From Bacillus alkalisoli (lineage in GTDB: Bacteria; Bacillota; Bacilli; Bacillales; Bacillaceae_I), in assembly GCF_002797415.1 (NCBI RefSeq), contig NZ_KZ454944.1:2188665-2252664 (forward strand): a stretch of DNA of 64,000 bases, written 5' to 3'. A program made the position numbers and the translations under genes. Under the pieces are notes generated by a model. That model was not told where the DNA came from, did not search any database, and was given only the letters and a program-made list of their open reading frames with translations. Each line of letters opens with the position of its first letter. The first letter of the stretch is position 1. Shown piece by piece: positions 34,974 through 43,423 of this stretch.

Positions 34974-37553
34974 ATGACTCAATTAGAACTTATCCATGAA
35001 AACGCAGTCGAACATACAAAAATGAAAATAGAAGAAGACATTGCATCCTATCTAGAAACGAAGGAACAACTCCCGTCTTTTGAACAATACATTCTAGACA
35101 GGGGCCACTACTTACAACAAATCTGGATTAATGTCTGGCTAAACAAAGTAACAAACGATGTAGCAAGAAAAAACAAAAAAATCTTTTTAGCTGAACTCGG
35201 ATTAGAAGTCGAAGGAGTCGACCGAAAAATAATAAACAACGTGTTCCGAAATGAAATGCGCGACTATCATCCATTTGCTGTCATCCCATGGCTTAACGAA
35301 AAATACGCTTCTAATGAAGACGATTGGAAGCAAAAGCATGTACAGGCAAGAGAAGACTATATCGCAAAAGAACACGAAAGAAAACGACAAGAACTTCGTG
35401 AGAATTATCAAAAAGAAATAGATAAACTAGTACATTCTATTTTAGAAAGAGACAAGCAAATTTTATTTCTGTACACCCGTCATTTCGTTGCCAAACAACT
35501 AGTACAAGATTTTAAACAAAATATTAAATACGAAGCGGTAGATACATACCGACTAGAAGAAATCCTTATTGAAGCAGGAATTTTTGAGGAAAAAGACTAT
35601 GTGTCTTTATCCGATTTTTTTGAAGAGCTGACAGGATCTGTACATCAAACGTTTCATCGTGGTCAACAAGTGTTTGAGTATGAAACCTATTTTTACGATT
35701 ACGAACGAAAAGTGACGGACTATTTATTTTCCTTCATTGCTTCCTATTTATTAAAACAAATCCCAGAAGAAACGTTGCAACAATTTGAAAAGGCCTGTGA
35801 AGAACCTCTTACCGAAAGAGAGCTTCGAAAAGGAACTGCCAATATTATTTATGTTTTAGTACATGATTATTTAGAAAAATTGAATGACGAATTCATTTCT
35901 GATTTAGTAGCGCTTGCAGACGTGCCATTTGATATCCAAAAACATGAAGCAATCTACGAGACCGACGCAAGAGAACGAGAGCGTAAAATCGCAGAAGCAC
36001 TCGCAGAAATAAAGCGAAAACAAGAAGAAGAAGCACGTATGTTAGAAGATATTTTCAGTAGAGAATATCAGCCAAAAGTAGGACGACCACTAAAATATGT
36101 TCTGCATATCGGTGAAACTAACACAGGTAAGACTTATCAAGCCTTACAACGAATGCAGCAAGCCGAGAGCGGCATCTACTTAGCGCCACTACGTTTACTT
36201 GCTCTTGAGGTATACGACACGTTAAACTTCGAAGGAATACCATGTTCCTTAAAGACTGGTGAGGAAGAGAAGATGATGCCTGGTGCACGTCACGTTTCTT
36301 GTACAGTCGAAATGTTCCATGAAAAAGATTTTTATGACGTTGTTGTCATTGACGAAGCACAAATGCTTGCAGATCAAGATAGAGGCTTCTCCTGGTATAA
36401 AGCTATTACAAAAGCTAATGCAAACGAAGTTCATATTATCGGTAGCTATAACATTAAAAAGATGATCTTACAGCTTTTAGGAAACTCGAACGTGGAACTA
36501 CACGAATATGATCGTGACATTCCGCTTCAAGTAGAAGCTAAACCGTTCCAGCTTTCTCATACGAAAAAAGGAGATGCTATCGTTTGTTTCTCAAGAAGAA
36601 GAGTGTTGGAAACTGCTTCTACATTACAAAATAACGGTTTTGCCGTTAGTATGATCTATGGCAGCATGCCTCCAGAAACGCGTAAAAAGCAGATGCAGCA
36701 ATTCATCGAAGGAAAGACGCAAGTAATCGTCTCTACCGATGCAATCGGAATGGGCTTAAATCTACCAATTAGGCGCATCGTTTTTTTAGAAAATGAGAAA
36801 TTCGATGGAACAAAGCGAAGAACACTTACTTCACAAGAAGTAAAACAAATTGCCGGACGAGCAGGAAGAAAAGGAATTTACAACATCGGGAAAGTGGCGT
36901 TCACTGACAACATTCACCGAATGGCCGCTTTGCTTGAAAAAGAGGACAAACACGTTCAGTCTTTTGCTATTGCTCCAACTAGTTCAATCTTAGAGAGGTT
37001 CCAAAAATACTCGCATCAGCTAGGAGACTTTTTTGAGCTATGGGAAAAGTTCGATAGCCCTGAAGGAACCGAAAAAGCAAGCCTGGGAGAAGAGCAATAC
37101 TTGTATGAAATTATTCGTGACACAGCCATTGAAGCGAGGCTATCCATCCAAGACTTGTACGGCTTTTTACATTTACCTTTCTCCACAAAAGAGCCTGTAC
37201 TCGTCAATCAGTGGCGCGACACGCTGTATGCCGTTGTAGAAGGTAGAGAGCTACCAGAACCATTTATGAAAAAAGACAGCTTAGAAGAAACCGAACTATC
37301 ATATAAAGCAATCGGATTACACCTATTATTCCTGTATCGATTAGACAGACGAACAGAAGCATTGTATTGGGAACGCATTCGAGAAACGTTTAGCGATGAA
37401 GTTCATGAACGCTTACAAACAGACATTAAAGTAATGAGAAAAACGTGTAAAAAGTGCGGAAAAACACTAGATGCTAAATACAAATACGAAGTGTGCGACG
37501 GCTGTCACTACTCACGCATTCGAAAAAAACATAAAAATTATTATCACAAATGA
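34974..37553 (+). CDS. SUV3-like DExH RNA helicase
   Basis: The 859-residue protein has an N-terminal helical, highly charged region (about 1-370). Helicase motifs follow: Walker A GETNTGKTYQAL at about residue 380, YLAPLRLLALEVYD near 402, DEAQ near 458, a strand-separation block STDAIGMGLNLPI near 590, and QIAGRAGRKG near 625. The APLRLLALE and GETNTGKT variants are those of the SUV3/mitochondrial RNA helicase group. The C terminus has two CxxC pairs (CKKCGKT, CDGCHY), a probable zinc ribbon. An RNA unwinding role in decay is inferred. The start at 34974 follows TAGGTGAAAAAA. Repeat copies lie directly before and after the gene. Confidence 0.87.
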   Translation: MTQLELIHENAVEHTKMKIEEDIASYLETKEQLPSFEQYILDRGHYLQQIWINVWLNKVTNDVARKNKKIFLAELGLEVEGVDRKIINNVFRNEMRDYHPFAVIPWLNEKYASNEDDWKQKHVQAREDYIAKEHERKRQELRENYQKEIDKLVHSILERDKQILFLYTRHFVAKQLVQDFKQNIKYEAVDTYRLEEILIEAGIFEEKDYVSLSDFFEELTGSVHQTFHRGQQVFEYETYFYDYERKVTDYLFSFIASYLLKQIPEETLQQFEKACEEPLTERELRKGTANIIYVLVHDYLEKLNDEFISDLVALADVPFDIQKHEAIYETDARERERKIAEALAEIKRKQEEEARMLEDIFSREYQPKVGRPLKYVLHIGETNTGKTYQALQRMQQAESGIYLAPLRLLALEVYDTLNFEGIPCSLKTGEEEKMMPGARHVSCTVEMFHEKDFYDVVVIDEAQMLADQDRGFSWYKAITKANANEVHIIGSYNIKKMILQLLGNSNVELHEYDRDIPLQVEAKPFQLSHTKKGDAIVCFSRRRVLETASTLQNNGFAVSMIYGSMPPETRKKQMQQFIEGKTQVIVSTDAIGMGLNLPIRRIVFLENEKFDGTKRRTLTSQEVKQIAGRAGRKGIYNIGKVAFTDNIHRMAALLEKEDKHVQSFAIAPTSSILERFQKYSHQLGDFFELWEKFDSPEGTEKASLGEEQYLYEIIRDTAIEARLSIQDLYGFLHLPFSTKEPVLVNQWRDTLYAVVEGRELPEPFMKKDSLEETELSYKAIGLHLLFLYRLDRRTEALYWERIRETFSDEVHERLQTDIKVMRKTCKKCGKTLDAKYKYEVCDGCHYSRIRKKHKNYYHK

Positions 37554-37558
37554 GTACG

Positions 37559-37706
37559 TTTCAAAATGTATGAATACTATACGAAAAACGAATGATAGCA
37601 TCACATTCTATATTTATACACCTTATGAAACTAATATATTATTGTGTATTACACTAAAATATTCGTTTTTCAATGAACGAACCGTAATTATGAAATTGAT
37701 TCAAAT
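37559..37706. repeat. AT-rich ~147-bp repeat, copy C
   Basis: It begins GTTTCAAAATGTATGAATAC and TACGAAAAACGAATGATA, and ends ATTCGTTTTTCAATGAACGA and ATTATGAAATTGATTCAAAT. It starts six bases after the helicase stop codon. Confidence 0.75.
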
Positions 37707-37710
37707 ATAA

Positions 37711-37748
37711 AACGCCTTCTCGCTGATTCAGTCGAGAAGGCGTTTTTG
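37711..37748. terminator. Bidirectional terminator between helicase and MFS genes
   Basis: AACGCCTTCTCG-CTGATTCAGT-CGAGAAGGCGTT is a perfect 12-bp stem, with T runs on the plus strand and A/T-rich flank on the other. Confidence 0.85.
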
Positions 37749-38951
37749 TTATATTACATTATTCGCTTGAAGCTTAGCTATTTTGCCTTTTTGTTTCTGC
37801 TGCCATGTTAGGGAAATAAACATCGTAATGCTAAGGACAACTAAACCTAAGATGAATGGATAAATAATTTTCACATCGTATAAAAGCCCTGCTAGCGTTG
37901 GTCCTAAAACATTCCCAATACTCATATAAGCATTGTTCATCCCCATTGCGAACCCTTGTTCGTTACCCGCTAATTTAGAGATTAATGTCGTTAAAACAGG
38001 ACGTAAGATAGCCGTTGCTAGGAACATTAATAATGTAACACCAAAGAAGAATAGGTAACTGTTCGCGAATAAAGACAGAAAAAAGGCAAATGTAGCTAAA
38101 CCAAGGAACGTATTTAAAATCGCTGCTTCGCCAAACCTCGTCACAATTTTATCTACAACAAATAGTTGTACCGTAACACTAATAATCCCTGTGGAGGTTA
38201 TTAGTATAGCAATTTGTTGTGGTGTTGCACTGTACTGATTATCAACGTAAAGTCCTAAAACAGATTCATAAGCCATTAACCCAAAACTCATCACCATCGT
38301 TATAATTAATGGGATAAAATACGGTTTAGAAACAGACGTTCCCATCTTTGTTAATAGGGATACTGATTCTTGTTCTACCATCTCTTTAGAAATGTCACGA
38401 CTTTCTTTTAACACTAATATCGAGAAAATGGTAGCGACTAGAGATATTATTGCTGAAACAAGCAGTGGTACCTTTAGTCCAAAGTCTGCAAGGAAGCCAC
38501 CAATACCAGGTCCGATAACAATTCCAAGTGACATAGAAGCTGATATATAGCTATTTCCTTTTGCACGTTGCTCTAGTGTTGTAATATCCGCTACATAGGC
38601 GAACAGAGCGGGAACAACTAACGCTGCTCCAACCCCACCTATAACACGTGAAAAATAGAGCATCCAAACGGAATCAAATAAGTAAAAGATAAACATTGCT
38701 AGTGTGAGGCCAAATAGACCGATTATAATCATTATTCTTCTACCGTATTGGTCAGCCCATTTCCCAGCGATAGGGGACATAATAAATTGAGCCGCAGCGA
38801 ATATGGCAATCATTAGTCCTGCTGCCATTCCACCTTCACCGATAGAATCTAAATAAGCTGGTAAGATCGGAATAATAATCCCAAAGCTACCAACAGCAAT
38901 AAACATATTTATCATAATTATTAACATTTTTTTTCGTTGTTCAGGAGCCAT
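37749..38951 (-). CDS. MFS multidrug efflux transporter (NorA/Bmr-like, DHA1)
   Basis: The 400-residue protein has twelve predicted transmembrane helices. It shows the DHA1 motif A in GKWADQYGRRIMIIIGL (loop 2-3, about residues 62-78) and motif C in SLGIVIGPGIGGFLADFG (helix 5, about 140-157), both typical of drug/H+ antiporters such as NorA and Bmr. AGAGGTGGACAT precedes the ATG. The upstream region carries a close promoter with a 15-base palindrome, and further out a leader ORF with a terminator. This is a good indication that expression is inducible. The drug range cannot be predicted. Confidence 0.9.
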   Translation of the reverse strand: MAPEQRKKMLIIMINMFIAVGSFGIIIPILPAYLDSIGEGGMAAGLMIAIFAAAQFIMSPIAGKWADQYGRRIMIIIGLFGLTLAMFIFYLFDSVWMLYFSRVIGGVGAALVVPALFAYVADITTLEQRAKGNSYISASMSLGIVIGPGIGGFLADFGLKVPLLVSAIISLVATIFSILVLKESRDISKEMVEQESVSLLTKMGTSVSKPYFIPLIITMVMSFGLMAYESVLGLYVDNQYSATPQQIAILITSTGIISVTVQLFVVDKIVTRFGEAAILNTFLGLATFAFFLSLFANSYLFFFGVTLLMFLATAILRPVLTTLISKLAGNEQGFAMGMNNAYMSIGNVLGPTLAGLLYDVKIIYPFILGLVVLSITMFISLTWQQKQKGKIAKLQANNVI

Positions 38952-38986
38952 ATGTCCACCTCTTTCTGTCTGTGACTAATGTAATA

Positions 38987-39031
38987 TTTAGGCACCCTAA
39001 ACATTTTAATCAGTTTTCGTATATCGGTCAA
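38987..39031 (-). promoter_or_regulatory. Promoter P2 of the MFS gene with palindromic operator
   Basis: On the minus strand, TTGACC (39026-39031), a 17-base spacer and TAAAAT (39003-39008) form a good sigma-A promoter. TTTAGG-GTG-CCTAAA (38987-39001) starts next to the -10 and covers the expected transcription start, as an operator for a local repressor would. No repressor gene is adjacent. Confidence 0.65.
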
Positions 39032-39193
39032 TTAAAATGTGTTGGAAAAAAAGAATTTCAAACATATAAAAAACCAGCCCCCATCAGGAAACTGGTTTGA
39101 AGATTCAATATAAGGGCCGCCTTTGCCGTAAAGTCTTGATAAGAAAGTTTTAAACCACCACTCCTCAAAGTGGGTGTTTGCAGAACCGTTCAT
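39032..39193 (-). CDS. 53-codon leader ORF upstream of the MFS pump gene
   Basis: The ATG at 39193 follows AAGGAGGACACGC. The product begins MNGSANTHFEEWWFKTF and is rich in Trp, Phe and Gly. The frame runs through a hairpin-plus-T-run at 39066-39097 and stops at 39032, inside the -35 box of P2. A ribosome translating it would therefore disrupt the terminator. This is the layout of ribosome-mediated attenuation, comparable to the bmrB leader before bmrCD in B. subtilis. A hairpin AAACACCCACT/AGTGGTGGTTT lies early in the ORF (39152-39179). It may alternatively be an ordinary small protein. Confidence 0.5.
   Translation of the reverse strand: MNGSANTHFEEWWFKTFLSRLYGKGGPYIESSNQFPDGGWFFICLKFFFSNTF
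39066..39097 (-). terminator. Terminator inside the leader ORF
   Basis: On the minus strand, AACCAG-TTTCC-TGAT-GGGGG-CTGGTT is followed by TTTTATAT. It lies about 115 bases before the MFS start codon and about 240 bases after the outer promoter. Confidence 0.7.
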
Positions 39194-39200
39194 GCGTGTC

Positions 39201-39341
39201 CTCCTTGTCATATAGACAGAGGCTTGTCAATTCAGATTCGATGTTAAACTCCCTAATACAGCTTAAAGGTTAAAACTTTATTATATTTACGTACAATGCA
39301 GCTTGTGTTCTTATAATACATGATGGCTTCATCAAAATCAA
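39201..39341 (-). promoter_or_regulatory. Outer promoter P1 and Shine-Dalgarno hairpin of the leader
   Basis: P1 on the minus strand is TTGATT (39336-39341), a 17-base spacer, then TATTAT (39313-39318). Downstream, CCTCTGTC-TATAT-GACAAGGAGG can hide the leader's AGGAGG in a stem. An alternative pairing, GACA-AGCCTC-TGTC, uses the same CCTCTGTC strand and would free it. This suggests a two-state switch controlling leader translation. Confidence 0.5.
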
Positions 39342-39484
39342 GGGATAAATTAATTAATGAAAAGATTTCCATTCGGACAAGAAGTCATGTACAATTAATG
39401 GTGGCTTCCTTGCATGAAAACACCTAGCATAGGGAAGATAAGGAAGTATAAAGACCAAATCTTATTACCAAAGGAGAATGAGAC

Positions 39485-39760
39485 ATGGAACCAATCGAAG
39501 TTGGAGAAATTTTCACAATTAGCGATGAAAATGGCGAAGATTTAGAAGTAGAAGTATTAGGAGTTATGACAGTAGAAGGTTCAGAGTATGTTGCGGTTGC
39601 ATTCGTAGACGATATACAAGAAGAAACAGAAGAAGACGTAGACATTTTCTTCTTAAAAGTAGAAAGTGACGAAGAATTTGCTCACATCGAATCAGATGAC
39701 GAGTTTGAGAAAGTATCTTCTGCTTTTGAAAAAGTAATGGAAGAGCAAGATCAAGAATAA
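39485..39760 (+). CDS. DUF1292 (YrzB-like) acidic protein
   Basis: The 91-residue, very acidic protein has the DUF1292 pattern: FTISDENGEDLEVEVLG, then GSEYVAVAFVDD, then DVDIFFLKVESDEE and FEKVSSAFEKVMEE. YrzB of B. subtilis belongs to this family; there the gene sits in the yrrL-yrrK-yrzB context, which is absent here, so this is probably a paralogue. AAAGGAGAATGAGAC precedes the ATG. The function of the family is not known. Confidence 0.85.
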   Translation: MEPIEVGEIFTISDENGEDLEVEVLGVMTVEGSEYVAVAFVDDIQEETEEDVDIFFLKVESDEEFAHIESDDEFEKVSSAFEKVMEEQDQE

Positions 39761-39786
39761 GAGGATGTAAAAATCCTCTTTTTTCT
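39759..39786 (+). terminator. Terminator after DUF1292 gene
   Basis: AGAGGAT-GTAAAA-ATCCTCT followed by TTTTTC. Confidence 0.8.
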
Positions 39787-39808
39787 GATAGAAGAAGGAG
39801 AGAGTACC

Positions 39809-40399
39809 ATGTTAAAAAAACATGTAGAAGCATACATAAAAGAGAATAGCCCAACGGTCCCATTAACATCGTTTGAAAAAGAATACGTTGAATCAACTCA
39901 CCTTATTCAAGAAGATGTTACGGTAACACCCATCCAACTAGTTGAACGTTTTTCCGATGTATATGTGGAACGCTGTAATAAAGAGTCAGAAGAAACTTTA
40001 AGTGAAGAGGGCACAAGTTTTTTAGAAAAACCAATTTCTTATTTAAAAGATCATAAGCAAGAGTTTTTATATATAGAAAGCCAAGCCTTCTCAATAATTG
40101 GAGTTGACTCCGTTTCTTTAGAATTGGATGATATCTTTGCAACGTATGATGTTATGTTCGGTCTAAAATTACAGAAGAAGTACGAAGCAACACTAAAAGA
40201 AACGATGAAACAACTTTTCAACACCGATCAACCGAAAATGGCCATTATGTTTAATCAACAAGATGGAGTTTGGGACATGAACTTTGCATTAAATCATATA
40301 GAAGGATTTAACGAAAGTGGCTCCATTAGCGAAAACTTACAACTAATGTATCACTTTATATTTCAACTACTATCAACAATTGAATCTAATTACCATTAA
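39809..40399 (+). CDS. Hypothetical 196-residue cytoplasmic protein
   Basis: A soluble, acidic alpha/beta protein with no signal peptide or known catalytic motif. The first half is hydrophilic (HVEAYIKENSPTVPL). The second half has hydrophobic strands (MAIMFNQQDGVWDMNFALN) and ends with a helix, LMYHFIFQLLSTIE. I do not recognise the family. AGAAGGAGAGAGTACC supports the ATG at 39809. It lies 48 bases after the DUF1292 gene but behind its terminator. Confidence 0.7.
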   Translation: MLKKHVEAYIKENSPTVPLTSFEKEYVESTHLIQEDVTVTPIQLVERFSDVYVERCNKESEETLSEEGTSFLEKPISYLKDHKQEFLYIESQAFSIIGVDSVSLELDDIFATYDVMFGLKLQKKYEATLKETMKQLFNTDQPKMAIMFNQQDGVWDMNFALNHIEGFNESGSISENLQLMYHFIFQLLSTIESNYH

Positions 40400-40433
40400 A
40401 AAACTGCCAAACAAAGTTAGGCAGTTTTCTTTA
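40398..40433. terminator. Bidirectional terminator
   Basis: AAAACTGCC-AAACAAAGTTA-GGCAGTTTT followed by CTTT. It serves the convergent hypothetical and EamA genes and overlaps the last codons of the latter. Confidence 0.8.
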
Positions 40434-41349
40434 ATGATGTCTTTTTATTAAAAAGTTTCCACTTCTTTGTGTTCGTACCTATATATACCCCAGAGATAAC
40501 GAATAGTGCACCTATTACATGCGCTGTTATTAATTTTTCTCCTAAGAAAATAGTAGCCATTATGACTGCTGATACCGGCATCACATTGATGAAGATAGAA
40601 GACTTAGCCGCTCCAACTTCTTTAATTCCTTGATAGTACATAATAAACGATACTACCGTAACAAACACACTCATATGTCCAATTGCCACCCAAGCATCCA
40701 TGGTAGCCAGTTGAACGTCTAGCCAGGATGTTTCAATAATGGCAAATGGGAATAAAAAGAGAGTACCAAAAGCAACTGCATATGTCGTGGAAACGATCGC
40801 GCTATATTTCTTTAAGACAACTTTTCCAATCACACTATATAAAGCCCAACTAAGCACAGCTCCAGCTAAAATAAAGTCAATTGGCTCAAAACCTAGTTGA
40901 ACTATTTTTTCTAAATGGCCTTCCGTAATGATAAAAGCGACACCAGTTAAAGCGACTATCATTCCTACTATATTATTTTTCGTAATCTTTTCTCTTAAAA
41001 ATAAAGCAGAAAATAGAATGATTAATACAGGGTTAGAAGCAATAAATAGGGAGCTTTTAATTACTGGAGCATGTTTACTCGCTAAGAAAAAACAAATGTT
41101 ATAAATGGCTATGCCTGTTAACCCTAAAATGGCGAACAAACCATAATCCTTTAATGTAGGCTTGTTTCTTTTTTTCTCCATTATCCACATGATTGGGAAC
41201 AGGAGGATTGCTGCTCCAAAAAATCGTAAAAACGCTACGGTTGCCGGTTCAAAACTTTGTACGGCGTATTTTCCTGCTATAAAAGCACTACCCCAAATAG
41301 CAGTTGAGAGAGTTAACATTCCATAAATTAACCAAAGCCTTTTCTCCAT
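40417..41349 (-). CDS. EamA/DMT-family transporter
   Basis: The 310-residue membrane protein has ten predicted helices in two homologous EamA halves. In the first half, WGSAFIAGKYAVQSFEP and FLRFFGAAILLFP are typical of helices 1-2, and ILFSALFLREKIT closes it. In the second half, SALFVISGVYIG matches the end of the second repeat. Members export metabolites or amino acids. The ATG at 41349 is preceded by GGAAGGGATTTTT; an ATG five codons upstream overlaps that site and is rejected. Confidence 0.87.
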   Translation of the reverse strand: MEKRLWLIYGMLTLSTAIWGSAFIAGKYAVQSFEPATVAFLRFFGAAILLFPIMWIMEKKRNKPTLKDYGLFAILGLTGIAIYNICFFLASKHAPVIKSSLFIASNPVLIILFSALFLREKITKNNIVGMIVALTGVAFIITEGHLEKIVQLGFEPIDFILAGAVLSWALYSVIGKVVLKKYSAIVSTTYAVAFGTLFLFPFAIIETSWLDVQLATMDAWVAIGHMSVFVTVVSFIMYYQGIKEVGAAKSSIFINVMPVSAVIMATIFLGEKLITAHVIGALFVISGVYIGTNTKKWKLFNKKTSLKKTA

Positions 41350-41522
41350 AAAAATCCCTTCCATCTTGTGAACTATTTATTTATAAAGTATTGTAACATC
41401 TTTTTCGTAATTCGAAATATTTATTTATAATTTTTTTACATACTATCTATTATATTGTCAAAAATTATAATCTAGTCCTATCGTTACTTTTGGTATGATG
41501 GAATGGAGAGGAGGTTTGCTTC

Positions 41523-43373
41523 GTGAATGAAATGTGGTTGACATTTATCATTTTAATTATAACAACAATTGCATTTATTATAGGCAAATGGCGTTCTGAT
41601 TTTGTAGCGATTGGTGCTTTGTTAGCCATAGCCATTCTTGGCATTGTAACACCTCAAGAAGCGTTAGCTGGCTTCTCTAATTCGATCGTTATTATGATAA
41701 CTGGCCTTTTTGTCGTTGGGGCAGGAATTTTTAATACTGGACTTGCTAATAAACTCGGCAATCAACTTATTAAATTAGGTGGACAAAATGAAACGAAAAC
41801 ATTAATAATTGTCATGTTAACAGTTGGTATTTTCAGCGCGTTTATAAGCAATACTGGTACCGTTGCGATTATGATTCCGGTTGTCATTAGTATGGCTATC
41901 CAAATGAAAGTAAGCCCAGCTGTTTATTTAATTCCATTGGCGTTTGCTAGTAGTTTAGGTGGCGTTTTAACGTTAATTGGTACACCGCCAAACTTAGTTG
42001 TCAATGAAACACTCGTACATAATAATTTAACGCCGTTTCATTTCTTCGGTTTTTCACCGATAGGGATTGTCGCGTTGCTTGTCGGTACAAGCTATATGGT
42101 CTTGTTTGGTAGAAAAATATTAAAAAGCAAATCCGATCTTTCTATTAATGCAGCTAGCCATTTGTCGCCAACTGAATTAGCTGGTGTTTATAAAATTTAT
42201 GATAGATTGCATTTGTTGAAAATTACCGAAAACTCTACAATGATAAACAAAAGTTTAGTTGAGCTAAAACTTACTGAAAATTACCGTCTTACTGTTGTGA
42301 CAACAAAAAGAAAAGCTCTTGATAAGTTACCATTTCACTCAAGGACGCCACACTTATTGAAAGCAAAGGAAGAGTTAAAAGAGAATGACGTTTTGTTGAT
42401 CTTTGGAAAGATGGAAGCGATTGAGCAATTGAAAACTGACTATCGGTTGGAATTGTTGAAAGATAAGGAAGAAGCAGATTTACAAACTATATTATTTTCC
42501 AATGTTTTTGGTTTAACAGAAGTACTCATAACACCGCAGTCATCTTTTATTAATAAGACAGTTAAAGATATTAAATTCCGATCTAAATATCACTGCAATG
42601 TGTTAGCGATAAATAGAAGAGGGAAGTACATACAGAGTAATGCTTCTTCCACGAAATTACGAGTAGGGGATGCACTAATTGTACACGGTGCATGGAAAGA
42701 TATTGAGTTAATGGATAATGAGCAACAAAATATTGTTGTTGTAGGAAAGATCAGCGAAGAAGCGGGAACTGCATCTGCTTCAGGAAAAGCGTGGATAGCA
42801 GCTTCCATCATGCTTTTTATGCTTATTATGATGTCGACAGAGTGGATGTCTCCTGTCATTGCCGTAGTGGCAGCAGCGTTTTTGATGGTTGCAACTGGAT
42901 GTTTGCGGTCTGTGAATGAAGCATATCAAAAAATTAACTGGGAATCTGTCGTTTTAATAGCTTCGATGCTTCCGTTAGCTACAGCACTTGAGAAAACAGG
43001 TGGAGTAACATACATTAGTTCGTTTATTGTCGATTTGCTAGGTAATAATGGACCATATGCCATTTTAGCTGGCTTTTACGTTTTAACGATGATCTTCAGT
43101 CAATTTATAAGTAATACTGCAACTGCCGTCATATTTGCTCCAGTAGCGATAACATCTGCCCAAGCGTTACAGTTAAGCCCATATCCATTATTAATGAGCG
43201 TTGCGGTCGCTGCTAGTATGGCGTTTTCAACACCAGTAGCATCCCCTACTAACGCGATGGTCATGTCAGCAGGAGGATACAAGTTTAGTGATTATGTAAA
43301 AGTAGGGGTTCCACTACAAATTATCCTATCCATCATCATGATTCTGCTTATCCCTCTCATTTATCCATTCTAA
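41523..43373 (+). CDS. SLC13/DASS-type anion transporter with TrkA-C (RCK_C) domains
   Basis: The 616-residue protein has N- and C-terminal halves of membrane helices. Each carries the family's SNT signature: SAFISNTGTVAIMIPV near residue 105 and SQFISNTATAVIFAPV near 525. Each is followed by a Pro/Gly loop (LIGTPPNLVVN near 155 and FSTPVASPTNAMV near 565). The central hydrophilic region (about 215-400) contains two RCK_C/TrkA-C-like segments, as in the YfbS-type proteins. It is a sodium- or proton-coupled carrier of sulfate, dicarboxylates or similar anions; the substrate is not determined. The start is GTG at 41523, eight bases after AGGAGG. Confidence 0.88.
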   Translation: MNEMWLTFIILIITTIAFIIGKWRSDFVAIGALLAIAILGIVTPQEALAGFSNSIVIMITGLFVVGAGIFNTGLANKLGNQLIKLGGQNETKTLIIVMLTVGIFSAFISNTGTVAIMIPVVISMAIQMKVSPAVYLIPLAFASSLGGVLTLIGTPPNLVVNETLVHNNLTPFHFFGFSPIGIVALLVGTSYMVLFGRKILKSKSDLSINAASHLSPTELAGVYKIYDRLHLLKITENSTMINKSLVELKLTENYRLTVVTTKRKALDKLPFHSRTPHLLKAKEELKENDVLLIFGKMEAIEQLKTDYRLELLKDKEEADLQTILFSNVFGLTEVLITPQSSFINKTVKDIKFRSKYHCNVLAINRRGKYIQSNASSTKLRVGDALIVHGAWKDIELMDNEQQNIVVVGKISEEAGTASASGKAWIAASIMLFMLIMMSTEWMSPVIAVVAAAFLMVATGCLRSVNEAYQKINWESVVLIASMLPLATALEKTGGVTYISSFIVDLLGNNGPYAILAGFYVLTMIFSQFISNTATAVIFAPVAITSAQALQLSPYPLLMSVAVAASMAFSTPVASPTNAMVMSAGGYKFSDYVKVGVPLQIILSIIMILLIPLIYPF

Positions 43374-43383
43374 TAATAAAAAT

Positions 43384-43422
43384 GAAAAAACGATACCAAT
43401 GTGGAGGTATCGTTTTTTCATT
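43384..43422. terminator. Bidirectional terminator
   Basis: AAAAAACGATACC-AATGTGGA-GGTATCGTTTTTT is a perfect stem serving the convergent SLC13 and DUF2680 genes. Confidence 0.9.
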
Positions 43423-43423
43423 T

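Noticed and set aside
37471-37710. 79-codon frame at the end of the SUV3-like helicase gene
   Set aside because: It is helicase 3' end plus the AT-rich repeat read out of frame.
39564-39896. 110-codon minus-strand frame
   Set aside because: Shadow of the DUF1292 gene; Leu-rich composition follows from antisense of Glu codons.
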